DNA of 64,000 nt from Bradyrhizobium sp. BRP22 (GTDB taxonomy: Bacteria > Pseudomonadota > Alphaproteobacteria > Rhizobiales > Xanthobacteraceae), in contig NZ_JADYVX010000019.1 in the NCBI RefSeq assembly GCF_020194175.1, forward strand, positions 1 to 64,000. Reading direction: 5' to 3'. How positions within the stretch are numbered: the stretch's first letter is position 1; each line of letters begins with the position of its first letter. Of the stretch, positions 9,450 through 17,181 are shown piece after piece. A program made the position numbers and the translations under genes. The notes under the pieces were generated by a model. The model did not search any database. It was not told the DNA's origin and saw nothing but the letters and a program-made list of their open reading frames with translations.

Positions 9450-9625
9450 GAGAGGCGACGGTGGCAAGAAAGCCCGGTCACCGAGAAGAGCACGAAGTAA
9501 GCCTGTAAACCATCGCGCAGGGAAAGCCGGAGTTGCTTCGGTTGACCTGTGGTCCTACCCCCGTGCTTTTTGTTGCACGGGGCCCACGGGTGCGACCGGC
9601 ACCCGGCTTTCCCTGCGCCCTCACT
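9450..9625. repeat. Cruciform-forming dispersed repeat
   Basis: Two perfect 16-nt arms face each other: GCGCAGGGAAAGCCGG at 9515-9530 and CCGGCTTTCCCTGCGC at 9603-9618. Inside is a second hairpin built from CCCGTGC and GCACGGG around a T-rich loop, and then GGGTGC/GCACCC. The preceding block (AGCCCGGTCACCGAGAAGAG, then CACGAAGTAAGCC) is one I recall as recurring many times in Bradyrhizobium genomes. The structure could fold as RNA or as a DNA cruciform. Confidence 0.75.
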
Positions 9626-9698
9626 TCAATGAGAGCGTAAAACGAGGCGCAAGACTCGGGCAATCCATGCCGCGAGAACGCGACCTCACATCCGCTCC

Positions 9699-9842
9699 AC
9701 CGTCATGCCCCGCCAACGGGTCGGCGCGTACGCGCCGCCCGATGACAGGCTCCGGCGGGGCATCCAGTACCCGGCGGCCTCTCGGCTCGAGCACCACCGT
9801 CTCCGGAATACTGGATCGTCCGGTCAAGCCGGACGATGACAG
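9699..9842. repeat. Palindromic intergenic repeat, 'CGTCATGCCCCGCC' type
   Basis: It begins ACCGTCATGCCCCGCC and ends CCGGACGATGACAG, with GGCGGGGCATCCAGTA and ATACTGGATCGTCCGG as inner arms. A shorter version of the same family stands between rpoB and rpoC at about 63347-63425. It is typical of REP/BIME-like elements. Confidence 0.8.
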
Positions 9843-9873
9843 CGGAGAGGCTGTTTGAATCCGAACCCCATAT

Positions 9874-9951
9874 CGTCATTGCGAGCGGAGCGAAGCAATC
9901 CATCTCGCCACCCGCGGAGGAATGGATTGCTTCGCTGCGCTCGCAATGACG
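9874..9951. repeat. Palindromic intergenic repeat, 'CGTCATTGCGAGC' type
   Basis: CGTCATTGCGAGCGGAGCGA, then AGCAATCCAT, is mirrored by ATGGATTGCTTCGCTGCGCT, then CGCAATGACG, around a short CG-rich centre. This forms a nearly perfect long hairpin. The family is widespread in alphaproteobacteria (from memory). Confidence 0.85.
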
Positions 9952-9998
9952 ATGTAGAGAAAGCGTGCGACAAAACGCTTTTCCGGTGCTGATTGATG

Positions 9999-10141
9999 CG
10001 CCCTCTCCCCTTGTGGGAGAGGGCTACTCCGGCGCCGGCAACGAACTCAGTTGGGTGAGGGGTCTCTCTCCACGCGTACTCTCGCTCGCGGAGACAATCC
10101 CTCATCCGGCCTTCGCGCCACCTTCTCCCACAAGGGGAGAA
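9999..10141. repeat. Palindromic intergenic repeat, 'CTCTCCCCTTGTGGGAG' type
   Basis: The outer arms are CCCTCTCCCCTTGTGGGAGA and CCTTCTCCCACAAGGGGAGA. Inside are the matching segments GGGTGAGGGGTCTCTC and CTCATCC. The right arm recurs alone at 49839-49859. This is the last repeat before the integrase and could be its boundary. Confidence 0.8.
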
Positions 10142-10318
10142 CCATGTCCGTTTTTTGTTGTTTGGCCCCGTCCGCCCATGTCCGGCTAAACCGCCAATCT
10201 CTTGTAAAAGCACAACTTTTCCATACTTTTCCCTCAGTAGCCGTCCGCCCGAATTCGCGATTGTCAGGGCGGATTCCAGACTCAAATGCAGACTCGTTCA
10301 AGAGGGGAATAGCCGAAA

Positions 10319-11710
10319 ATGCCAAACCTGACGCCGCGCAAGCGCAAGGGCATCGACGACGATGCGCTGGCCAAGCTCCCACCGCGAAAGACGCAATATC
10401 GCCACGGCATCGGCTCGGGGCTCTATCTCCTGGTCAAGCCCAACGGCACCAAGATTTTCCGTTTCGATTATTCGTTCGGCAGCTACACCGAAGGCAAGCA
10501 CGTCGGCGAGCCAATCCGTAAAACCATCTCGTTCGGAATCTTCCCCGACATGAAGGTCGGCGAAGCGATGAACAAGCTTTCCGATGCGCGCGACCAGCTC
10601 AAGGCAGGCCGCGACCCGCTGGCGGTCAAGGCGCTCGGCGACGACGCGCTCGATGGGACCGGCTTTCCCCCTTTCCGCAAAGCTGCCCATGGCTGGCTGA
10701 CCACGCTTGAGGGCATGTCCTACAAGACCCAGAATCGCGCCAAGAACATGGTCAAATATCTCTGCGACGGTGTCGAGCTGGCGGACGGCACGAGGGTGCC
10801 GGGGTTCGGCCACGTCAACACCGATCAGGTCAAGGGCAGCCACCTGTCGCCGATTCTGGTGGCGTTCGAAAACGAGTACGAGACCCGCCGCCGCCTGCTT
10901 CCGGCGGCGCGCGACATCATCGCCTATGCCGCCGCGCGCGGCATGTGGCCGGAGGACTACGCGCCGTTTGATCGCCTGAGCGCATCGAAGGGGTTCGCGG
11001 GCCATGTCACCGAGAGCCGCCCCGCGATCATTGATCCCAAGCCGTTCGGCGAGCTGCTGCGCAAAATCGACGACTACCGCTCGGATAAGGCGCGGACGGA
11101 GCGGCATGTTCACGAGCAGATCGGCCTCAAACTGCTCGCGCTGACCTTCGTCCGCCCCGGCAACGTCGAAAGCGCCGAATGGTCCGAATTCGATTTCGAC
11201 GGAAAGCAATGGGTCATCCCGGCTGCGAAGCTGAAAATGTTCAGCCAGCGGCGGAAGGCGAAAAAGGACACTCGCAATCTGGTCGTGCCGCTGTCGCGGC
11301 AGGCGGTCGAACTGTTGATGGAATTGCGCAAGCGGACCGGCAACAGCCGCTACCTTTTCCCGGGCGCCAGCAAAGCGGAGCCCGACAAGGAAATCGGAAT
11401 GCCCTTTGGTCGGCTCAATGATGCGCTGGTCGAGCTTGGCTATCAGGGCATCCATTGCGCGCACGGCTTCCGGTCGAGTGCCTCGACGATGCTCAACGCC
11501 GAACGCGTGATGATCAGCGGCCATCTGGTGGCGCGTTGGACCGACCAGAAGGCGTTGATCGAAGTGCAGCTTGATCACGACGACGCTTCGACGCAGGCGA
11601 TCTATGATCGCGGCGGCCGGATCACCGAGCGAACCGACATGATGCAGTTCTGGGCCGACAAGGTCGACACCATGCGCAAGGGCGCGGTCGTGCTGCCGTT
11701 CGCCGCATAA
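10319..11710 (+). CDS. int: P4-type tyrosine recombinase / integrase
   Basis: A 463-residue site-specific recombinase. The N-terminus has the DUF4102-like arm-binding domain (GIGSGLYLLVKPNGTKIFRF, then SFGIFPDMKVGEAM). The catalytic domain shows the first Arg in LTFVRPGNVESAEWSEFDFD, HxxR in HCAHGFRSSASTML, the late His in VQLDHDD and the Tyr nucleophile in QAIYDRG, so all key residues are present. It reads into the element. It presumably mediated integration of the prophage-like segment that follows. About 180 bp upstream lies the last of four stacked repeats. Confidence 0.93.
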   Translation: MPNLTPRKRKGIDDDALAKLPPRKTQYRHGIGSGLYLLVKPNGTKIFRFDYSFGSYTEGKHVGEPIRKTISFGIFPDMKVGEAMNKLSDARDQLKAGRDPLAVKALGDDALDGTGFPPFRKAAHGWLTTLEGMSYKTQNRAKNMVKYLCDGVELADGTRVPGFGHVNTDQVKGSHLSPILVAFENEYETRRRLLPAARDIIAYAAARGMWPEDYAPFDRLSASKGFAGHVTESRPAIIDPKPFGELLRKIDDYRSDKARTERHVHEQIGLKLLALTFVRPGNVESAEWSEFDFDGKQWVIPAAKLKMFSQRRKAKKDTRNLVVPLSRQAVELLMELRKRTGNSRYLFPGASKAEPDKEIGMPFGRLNDALVELGYQGIHCAHGFRSSASTMLNAERVMISGHLVARWTDQKALIEVQLDHDDASTQAIYDRGGRITERTDMMQFWADKVDTMRKGAVVLPFAA

Positions 11711-11764
11711 ATCCGAAGACGCAACTACACGAAGACGGGGGTCGCCTAGATCATCTCGGCGTCA

Positions 11765-12073
11765 TCACTCGTCTGCCAGAGTTCCGGCAGGGCCAAGATC
11801 ATAAGGGCGTTTCCCCGGTTTTGCAGTTCGTTGCACCGAGCATGTCTGCTTATCGCTCGGTTGAGCGAGATTCCCGCAGCTCACGCATTCGGTGCCGTTC
11901 GTGTTTTTGACGCAAATCTCATAGTTGTCGCCCTTGTTCGAGACGGTGCAATCTGTCCCGCGAGAGATACAGATTCCGAGAGCCGTGCCGGTCTTGGTCG
12001 CGAACGCCGGCATCGCCGCAGCGAGTGAAAACACGAACACCGCAGCAATGCGAAGACACATGTTGTTGCGCAT
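11765..12073 (-). CDS. Small secreted cysteine-rich protein, unknown function
   Basis: A 102-residue protein with a signal peptide (MCLRIAAVFVFSLAAAMPAF, cleavage near FA-TKTG). The mature part has six or so cysteines (GICISRGTDCTV, YEICVKNTNGTECVSCGN, QTCSV), which suggests disulphide bonding in the periplasm. No family was recognised. The reading frame lies on the strand opposite to the integrase. Whether it belongs to the element or to the chromosome is unclear. Confidence 0.6.
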   Translation of the reverse strand: MRNNMCLRIAAVFVFSLAAAMPAFATKTGTALGICISRGTDCTVSNKGDNYEICVKNTNGTECVSCGNLAQPSDKQTCSVQRTAKPGKRPYDLGPAGTLADE

Positions 12074-12191
12074 AGCCTTCTCCTTGGTTCAAACCGCTTC
12101 AGCCGAATTCAAACCGCATTGACCCCGACATACTGACTTCGAACGCCCGCCGGGTCAGTGATGCAGCTCACAACTGAGGAGCGCCGTCTTG

Positions 12192-13166
12192 TCACGTTTC
12201 GCGCCGCACGATGATGTTGCGCCGCCGCAAGGTCTGGTTGGGTTGCTCGCCGAACATCTCGCTGTAGTCCCTCGCGAACCGGCCGACGTCGGCGAAGCCG
12301 TGCTCGATCGCGATCCTCGTGACCGTGTCGCCAGGTCCCGCCGTCAGCAGCGCGGTATGCGCAGCGCCGAGCCGCTTGCGGCGAAAGAATTCCCGTGGCG
12401 GCACTCCGAGGACCTCGGCAAAGGCGTGCTGCAGCGCGCGCGGCGACACGCCGAATTGGTGCGCGAGGTCGGTGAGGTTCACCCTGGTCGGACCGGCGTC
12501 GACCAGAAAACGGTCGACGTCGCGCACCAGCGATACCGCCAATGACAGTCGCGGCTTGCGATGGTGCCAGCCGGCACTGTGGATGACCGGTCCAGTCATC
12601 AGCTCCAAAATTCGAAGCCTGTAATATTCAGCGCTCCCGGCTGTCATCGTCTCCCCATGCGCAGCGACCACGTTGAGCAGCATCCGCAAACCGGCGGCGC
12701 GGGCGCGACCGGTGGTTGGATCAGTTGACAGCACCGTGACGGGCTGACGCCATATCCAAGCATCTTGCGCGCCAGGGTCTGTGCCAAGAAACGCGAACAG
12801 CTCCTCGGGCTCGACGAAGATCGACGCATAAGCGTTGCTGCCGACATACCGCGCATACAGTTCAGTCCCGGGCTGGACGATCACGAGATCGCCGGGCATC
12901 GTCTCGATGTTCTGAAACAACGCTGGCGAACCATCGAGCGTCATGCCGAGTACCCAGCGCCGCTCGCTCAAGATCCCGCGTGAGCGCAGGCCACGTGAAA
13001 AGGTCCCGGTTGAGGCACCGACGCGGCCCACAGACAGGTGCGTCAATTCGCCCGTCATCTGCCCGCGCTCAAGCTGCAGGATTTCGGTTGGCGCATCCTG
13101 CACTGCATCCTGCAGCATCTCGAAATCCGAAAACAGCGTGCGGGGCCTTACGACTATTTTCACCAT
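12192..13166 (-). CDS. AraC family transcriptional regulator
   Basis: A 324-residue activator-type protein. The C-terminal double HTH is clear: VNLTDLAHQFGVSPRALQHA, then FAEVLGVPPREFFRRKRLGA, then VTRIAIEHGFADVGRFARDY, then SEMFGEQPNQTLRR. The N-terminal half (TGELTHLSVGRVGASTGTFS) resembles the AraC-binding/cupin-like sensor of the AraC-like group. The start is set at MVKIVVRPRT, and an upstream Met 16 codons away is possible. No obvious target gene lies beside it. It may have been carried in with the element. Confidence 0.87.
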   Translation of the reverse strand: MVKIVVRPRTLFSDFEMLQDAVQDAPTEILQLERGQMTGELTHLSVGRVGASTGTFSRGLRSRGILSERRWVLGMTLDGSPALFQNIETMPGDLVIVQPGTELYARYVGSNAYASIFVEPEELFAFLGTDPGAQDAWIWRQPVTVLSTDPTTGRARAAGLRMLLNVVAAHGETMTAGSAEYYRLRILELMTGPVIHSAGWHHRKPRLSLAVSLVRDVDRFLVDAGPTRVNLTDLAHQFGVSPRALQHAFAEVLGVPPREFFRRKRLGAAHTALLTAGPGDTVTRIAIEHGFADVGRFARDYSEMFGEQPNQTLRRRNIIVRRET

Positions 13167-13580
13167 CCGACGTTGGTAGCGCGCGTGCAGCTGATTCTCG
13201 AATCGACTGCGCACGTTTCATCGCTGGCGCAAATTGCACATCATGCTGCGCAAACTACGTATTGTTATGTGAAAAGAAGAAACCGGCTAGAATTCGCTCG
13301 CATGACATGCGGTTGATGACCGCAAAATGAGCTGCCTGCAGGTTGTATCAACCATGCGTCGACTAGTCGTATTGCTTACCACTTTCTCCTAGTTCTACAG
13401 GGCGAAATGCGTGCGATCACGGCGAGTTGTGACGACAACCGCGAGGCGGAATGCACGCCGAGGTTAGCGGGTTCGACCAAAGTTGTGAGCGTGGTTTCGC
13501 CACACTTTCGCATTTAGAAATTCACCAAACCGTGACGCCACAGATGTGGCCGTACACAAGAAACGACGCGTCCAAGGGCC
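13167..13580. other. Intergenic region upstream of the small-gene cassette
   Basis: It holds the AraC-gene promoter on one side and the promoter of the following plus-strand cassette on the other. The sequence is relatively A+T-rich around 13230-13330, which fits regulatory DNA, but no specific site was identified. Confidence 0.35.
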
Positions 13581-14186
13581 ATGATGAAACGTCAGTGCGG
13601 CAGCTGCTCGCTTTGTTGCAAATTGCTGCCCGTCCCGCCACTGGGGAAGCCGGCGGGCAAGAGCTGCGGCTACCAAAAATTCCTGAAGGGCTGCACGGTC
13701 CGTCAGACCGCGCGCATGCCGCCCGAATGCTCGCTGTGGTCCTGCCGCTGGCTGGTCAACGATGACGCTGGCGACCTGTCGCGTCCCGATCGCTCGCATT
13801 ACGTCATCGACCTGATGCCGGATTACATCTCGGTGCAGGACAACGCGACCGGCGAGCTGACTAACATCCAGGTGGTTCAGATCTGGGTCAATCCCCATCA
13901 CCGCGATGCCCACCGCGATCCCGCTTTGCGGCGGTGGCTGCATCGCCGTGCCGATCGAGGGATCGCTGCCTTGATCCGATTCAACATCCGCGAGGCCGTC
14001 GCGGTGTTCGCGCCGCCTTTCAGTGCCGATGGCGATTGGCACGAGATGGGCGGCATTTCGGACAGCCGAACCCATACGTTCGGCGACGTCCTGAAAGCGC
14101 TCGGAGAAGCGCCAAATATGAAAGGCAAGCGTCATGACCAAGAGAGAGAAACCGCCGGAGGTGGATCACTTCCTCATTCATTGTGA
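13581..14186 (+). CDS. YkgJ-like cysteine-cluster (metal-chelating) protein
   Basis: A roughly 201-residue protein opening KRQCGSCSLCCKLLPVPPLG, then KSCGYQKFLKGCTV and MPPECSLWSCRWL. The CxxCxxCC pattern, a lone Cys and a CxxxxC pair resemble the YkgJ zinc/iron-chelating family, which has been linked to modification chemistry but has no settled function. Phages and islands often carry it. The last 18 codons overlap the next gene, which starts at 14134. It is the first gene of a compact plus-strand cassette of small overlapping genes. Confidence 0.7.
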   Translation: MMKRQCGSCSLCCKLLPVPPLGKPAGKSCGYQKFLKGCTVRQTARMPPECSLWSCRWLVNDDAGDLSRPDRSHYVIDLMPDYISVQDNATGELTNIQVVQIWVNPHHRDAHRDPALRRWLHRRADRGIAALIRFNIREAVAVFAPPFSADGDWHEMGGISDSRTHTFGDVLKALGEAPNMKGKRHDQERETAGGGSLPHSL

Positions 14187-14826
14187 GGCGGAAAGCAACG
14201 AGGTCGGCCCGATCATCGCGGCATTGACCCGGATGGGGGTCAAGAACATCGGCTATGAGCTGAAGACCGACGTCCCGACCTTCGCGGGCAATCGCTCGCA
14301 TGCCGTAAAGGCCGAGGATTTTCTCGTCGCCTGGATCGCGGACCATCCGACCTTCAAGGCGATCGACGCGGTGACACACTTCCGCGAGCACGACCGGACC
14401 GATGGCGCCTGTTACACCGCGCTGCGCGTGCTGGTCGCCAAGGGCACACTCAAAAAGCTGTCGTCCGGCAACTACACGCGGGCCGACGTCAAGGCGCTTG
14501 CGTCGCCGAAGACACCGGCCAAGTCGACAGCGAAGCCGGTCGAGCACGAGCGCACCGGGCGCGAGGAGATCGAGCGTTTCAGCCGCACCCGCAAGACGGT
14601 CACGGTGATGCAGCTGCGCGAGCTGTTTCGCGAACAGGGTCGCAACGATGGTTCGGTCAGCCCGATCATCGACAAGCTGCTCAATGAGAAGGCGCTCAAG
14701 CGCGTCGGCCCCGGCGAGTACACCGCCGTGAAGCGAAAGAAGACCATCAAGCGGAGGAAATCGGCGGCATCACCGCCACCGCACCTGAATGGTGGGTCAC
14801 ATGCGGGGGAAACGATCAATGGCTAA
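14134..14826 (+). CDS. Unknown protein with two winged-helix-like repeats
   Basis: A 230-residue protein not recognised by name. Two similar segments appear: FKAIDAVTHFREHDRTDGAC, then YTALRVLVAKGTLKKLSSGN YTR, and TVMQLRELFREQGRNDGSVS, then PIIDKLLNEKALKRVGPGEYT. Each looks like a winged helix with a beta-hairpin wing ending in GxYT. The tail is Lys/Arg-rich (VKRKKTIKRRKSAAS). DNA binding is therefore likely (inference). The 3' end overlaps the next gene by 8 nt, which suggests translational coupling. Confidence 0.65.
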   Translation: MTKREKPPEVDHFLIHCEAESNEVGPIIAALTRMGVKNIGYELKTDVPTFAGNRSHAVKAEDFLVAWIADHPTFKAIDAVTHFREHDRTDGACYTALRVLVAKGTLKKLSSGNYTRADVKALASPKTPAKSTAKPVEHERTGREEIERFSRTRKTVTVMQLRELFREQGRNDGSVSPIIDKLLNEKALKRVGPGEYTAVKRKKTIKRRKSAASPPPHLNGGSHAGETING

Positions 14827-15214
14827 GGTAGGACCGGGACACAATTCGGGTACGCTATGGTTGCGGCGCACCTGGCGCGAAATCGACAGAGACCCTGAAT
14901 GCGACCGCTTCAAAGACCTCCGGCAGAAGGAGCGCATCAAGGACGCTGACCTCGCGGTGCTCGCCGGACTCGCTGGCTCCACCGTCAAGAACATGTTCGG
15001 CGGCAAGACCCGGCGGCCGCAACACGCGACGTTCGCCAAGATGGCTTCTGCGCTCGGGTACAAATACGACCTCGTGCGTGACGAGAAGCCGGACTATGCG
15101 GCGGAAATTCCCAAGGCGAGAGCGGAGTACCGGGCATACCGCGCCACGCTCGGCAAACGCAAGGCCAAGGCGAAAGCCAAAGCCAGAACGAACGGACACG
15201 GCAGGAGCAAGTAA
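14819..15214 (+). CDS. Small HTH (XRE-like) protein, basic tail
   Basis: A 131-residue protein. IKDADLAVLAGLAGSTVKNM, then FGGKTRRPQHATFAKMASAL, reads as a Cro/C1-type helix-turn-helix with recognition helix AGSTVKNMFGGKT. The C-terminus is a Lys/Ala-rich tail (KRKAKAKAKARTNGHGRSK). The start ATG lies inside the stop region of the upstream gene. It probably regulates the cassette or the element. Confidence 0.7.
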   Translation: MAKVGPGHNSGTLWLRRTWREIDRDPECDRFKDLRQKERIKDADLAVLAGLAGSTVKNMFGGKTRRPQHATFAKMASALGYKYDLVRDEKPDYAAEIPKARAEYRAYRATLGKRKAKAKAKARTNGHGRSK

Positions 15215-15218
15215 ATCC

Positions 15219-15617
15219 ATGGCGCAGCGTACCCCGCTCGGGAAGCCGCGCGGGCCAACCGAAAGTGACGTGATGGTCGGTCGGCGGATACGGCGGCGGC
15301 GACTGGAGAAGAACCTCAGCCAGTCCCAGCTCGGAGCCGCGCTTGGCATCAGTTTCCAGCAAATCCAGAAATACGAGAAAGGTATCAACCGCGTCGGTGC
15401 GATCCGGCTCCAGCAGATCGCGAACGAGCTAGACATCGAGGTAGCCACGCTCCTTGCCGAGACCGGCAGGGCGTTGCCCTCGGCCGTCGATGAATTCCTC
15501 GCGACCAAGGAGGGTCATGACCTGTTCGCTGCCGTGATGCTGATCAGGCAGAACCCGAAGCTGCTGCGTGCCGTGGTCCGCGCAATCGACGCTTTCGCGA
15601 GGGAGGCTCTGCAGTGA
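15219..15617 (+). CDS. XRE-family transcriptional regulator
   Basis: A 132-residue repressor-like protein. VGRRIRRRRLEKNLSQSQLG, then AALGISFQQIQKYEKGINRV, then GAIRLQQIANELDIEV, is a canonical XRE/Cro HTH, the form seen in many rhizobial XRE proteins. The C-terminal helix pair (EGHDLFAAVMLIRQNPKLLR) may dimerise. It starts 5 nt after the preceding stop and ends in a GTGA overlap with the next gene. Confidence 0.9.
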   Translation: MAQRTPLGKPRGPTESDVMVGRRIRRRRLEKNLSQSQLGAALGISFQQIQKYEKGINRVGAIRLQQIANELDIEVATLLAETGRALPSAVDEFLATKEGHDLFAAVMLIRQNPKLLRAVVRAIDAFAREALQ

Positions 15618-15934
15618 ACGAGTCAGCCGAAAACACGCCTACGCGCGCGGAGGATCAAGCGCAGATCGACCGCGCCGCGCGCATCATCGACCAGTTCGCG
15701 TTTCGCGAAAAGCAGCCGTTGATGGACCGGCAGCGGATCGCCCGCAACAAGGCAAGCATCATCCTTGCCGATGCCACGGCCGAACGCGAGGAGCTGCTCA
15801 ACGAACTTGTCAGCGCGCACCGGCAAATGGACATGCTGCTCACGGGAAAACTGGAAGTCACTTCCCCCGAACTGTGGTGCGGCGTCAAGCGCCGCATCGA
15901 GCTGCTCGCGCGCTATGGCAGGTTGCTGCCATGA
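15614..15934 (+). CDS. Hypothetical helical protein
   Basis: A 106-residue, probably all-helical charged protein (AAREIIDQFAFREK-like start, then EREELLNELVSAHRQMDMLL). It starts at a GTG that overlaps the upstream stop as GTGA, and it ends in an ATGA overlap with the next gene, so it is translationally coupled on both sides. No family was recognised. Confidence 0.6.
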   Translation: MNESAENTPTRAEDQAQIDRAARIIDQFAFREKQPLMDRQRIARNKASIILADATAEREELLNELVSAHRQMDMLLTGKLEVTSPELWCGVKRRIELLARYGRLLP

Positions 15935-16209
15935 CGGTCCTGCATTCGCCACCCAACGAGCTGCTGCGCATCTACAAGGTCTATCTGTTCGTCTCGGTCG
16001 ACGAGCATGGCGAAGGAGTCTGCGCCGCACCGGTTCTTGGTCCCGGCACCGTCGTGCCGCTGATCGCGGCCGATCAGGCCAGGCTCCGGGCGCTGCTCCC
16101 GTGGGCAGGCCACATCGCCGAGATGAGCGGTAAGCCGATCAAGCTGCTGACATTCACCAGCCGCGCCGAGCTGATGACAATCACCCCGGATGGACCGGCT
16201 GCGCAGTGA
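15931..16209 (+). CDS. Hypothetical protein
   Basis: A 92-residue protein of mixed composition (LLRIYKVYLFVSVDEHGEGV, then PLIAADQARLRALLPWAGHI). The C-terminal half, KPIKLLTFTSRAELMTI, may be a beta-strand. It begins in an ATGA overlap and is followed 7 nt later by the next gene. No family was recognised. Confidence 0.6.
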   Translation: MTVLHSPPNELLRIYKVYLFVSVDEHGEGVCAAPVLGPGTVVPLIAADQARLRALLPWAGHIAEMSGKPIKLLTFTSRAELMTITPDGPAAQ

Positions 16210-16216
16210 GGACGCC

Positions 16217-16459
16217 ATGGGCAAGAAGAAGATCACCCCGACACCTGAGCAGGCAGCGGCGATCGAGCGCTGGAACGCCATCGCGCTGCAGGTGTACCGT
16301 AGCATGATCTACGGAGACGACGACACGATGCTGCTGCTGGCGAAAGAAGCCGGCGAGGCCGCTTTGCCGCTGGTCACCGACGACAAGGCGCGCCACCAAA
16401 TCGAGGCCTGCCTCAAGGCGATCGAGGGCTTCATGCGCGAGCGTGAGGCGGGCCGATGA
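16217..16459 (+). CDS. Hypothetical protein
   Basis: An 80-residue helical protein (MGKKKITPTPEQAAAIERWN, then LLAKEAGEAALPLVTDDKAR). It ends in an ATGA overlap with the zinc-ribbon gene. The start was chosen at MGKKK because the 9 extra upstream codons overlap the previous stop. No family was recognised. Confidence 0.6.
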   Translation: MGKKKITPTPEQAAAIERWNAIALQVYRSMIYGDDDTMLLLAKEAGEAALPLVTDDKARHQIEACLKAIEGFMREREAGR

Positions 16460-16671
16460 TGCAGGGTGGAAGCTGCCCGGACTGCCGTGGCTTCATCTTC
16501 CGCGATGGGCCGCGCGGCGGGATATCACAGAACATCGAATGCGTCGGCTGCGGCAGCCGCTTCAACGTCGTGCGCTACTTCGACCACATCGTGCGGGTCG
16601 AGCGCCTGCCGCGCGAACGCGAGGGCGGCGGAAAATGGCGCGAGGACATGTTCCCGCGCGTGCTTCAATAA
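16456..16671 (+). CDS. Small zinc-ribbon protein
   Basis: A 71-residue protein with two CxxC knuckles, SCPDCRGFIF and ECVGCGSRFNVV, 18 residues apart. This is a classic zinc ribbon, seen in small regulators and in tail or head chaperones of phages. It is translationally coupled to the upstream gene. The function is not known. Confidence 0.7.
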   Translation: MMQGGSCPDCRGFIFRDGPRGGISQNIECVGCGSRFNVVRYFDHIVRVERLPREREGGGKWREDMFPRVLQ

Positions 16672-16696
16672 CAACTTAGACAGGAGGGAACGGGGA

Positions 16697-16936
16697 ATGG
16701 CGGAGCGTACCACCCGAGAGCTTGGCGAGCTTATCATCCTTTGCCAACTGCTCCAGATTTCGGCGGCGAAGACGCGGGGCATCCTCTCGCGGGCGCAGAT
16801 CGCCGACCGGCCGATGGACCGGACACGGCTTGAGAAGGTCCTCGTCGGCCTAGACCTTGCCGAGGACAATGTCCGCAGCATCATCCGGACAACAAAAAAA
16901 GCCCCGCCCGAAGGCGGGGCAACAGGCTTGTCATGA
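16697..16936 (+). CDS. Hypothetical helical protein
   Basis: A 79-residue protein (MAERTTRELGELIILCQLLQ, then RTRLEKVLVGLDLAEDNVRS) preceded by an AGGAGGG ribosome-binding site. Its last 13 codons overlap a strong minus-strand terminator, so the natural C-terminus has to accommodate that hairpin. No family was recognised. It could be truncated by the terminator-bearing DNA. Confidence 0.6.
   Translation: MAERTTRELGELIILCQLLQISAAKTRGILSRAQIADRPMDRTRLEKVLVGLDLAEDNVRSIIRTTKKAPPEGGATGLS
16894..16920 (-). terminator. Rho-independent terminator of the minus-strand membrane gene
   Basis: On the minus strand, GCCCCGCC-TTCG-GGCGGGGC is followed by seven Ts. This is a perfect 8-bp GC stem with a stable TTCG tetraloop and a U-tract. 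It lies about 45 nt past the stop of the small membrane gene and inside the end of the plus-strand gene. Confidence 0.92.
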
Positions 16937-16965
16937 CGGTCTGGCTCGGGCTCGCGGTTATCCCT

Positions 16966-17181
16966 TCATCTCGCCAGACGCGGCGCTCCGGCATCAATGA
17001 TACCGGCGAAGTTAAGCAGCAGGACGATCACGATGAGGACGCCGATCACCACAATGACAACATTGGCCACGCGGCGGAACGGTTCATCCATCGGGACGGC
17101 ATTCACGAGGTAATGCAGCAGCCACATAATGACGCCGACGACGACAAGGTAGATCACGAGATAGATCAGGCTAGCGAGCAT
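16966..17181 (-). CDS. Thivi_2564-like small membrane protein
   Basis: A 71-residue protein with two hydrophobic segments: MLASLIYLVIYLVVVGVIMW, LLHYLVN; then, after VPMDEPFRRVA, NVVIVVIGVLIVIVLLLNFA. The loop and the two-helix plan resemble the Thivi_2564 family found in phages (from memory). A holin-type role is possible. It has its own strong terminator. Its ATG overlaps that of the divergent plus-strand gene inside CATG. Confidence 0.75.
   Translation of the reverse strand: MLASLIYLVIYLVVVGVIMWLLHYLVNAVPMDEPFRRVANVVIVVIGVLIVIVLLLNFAGIIDAGAPRLAR

Noticed and set aside
9515..10141. Regularly spaced repeats as a CRISPR array
   Set aside because: The repeats are different palindromic families with no constant spacer length, and no cas genes are nearby.
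10298..11578. A 426-codon minus-strand frame opposite the integrase
   Set aside because: The plus strand has complete tyrosine-recombinase motifs. The minus frame shows no domain.
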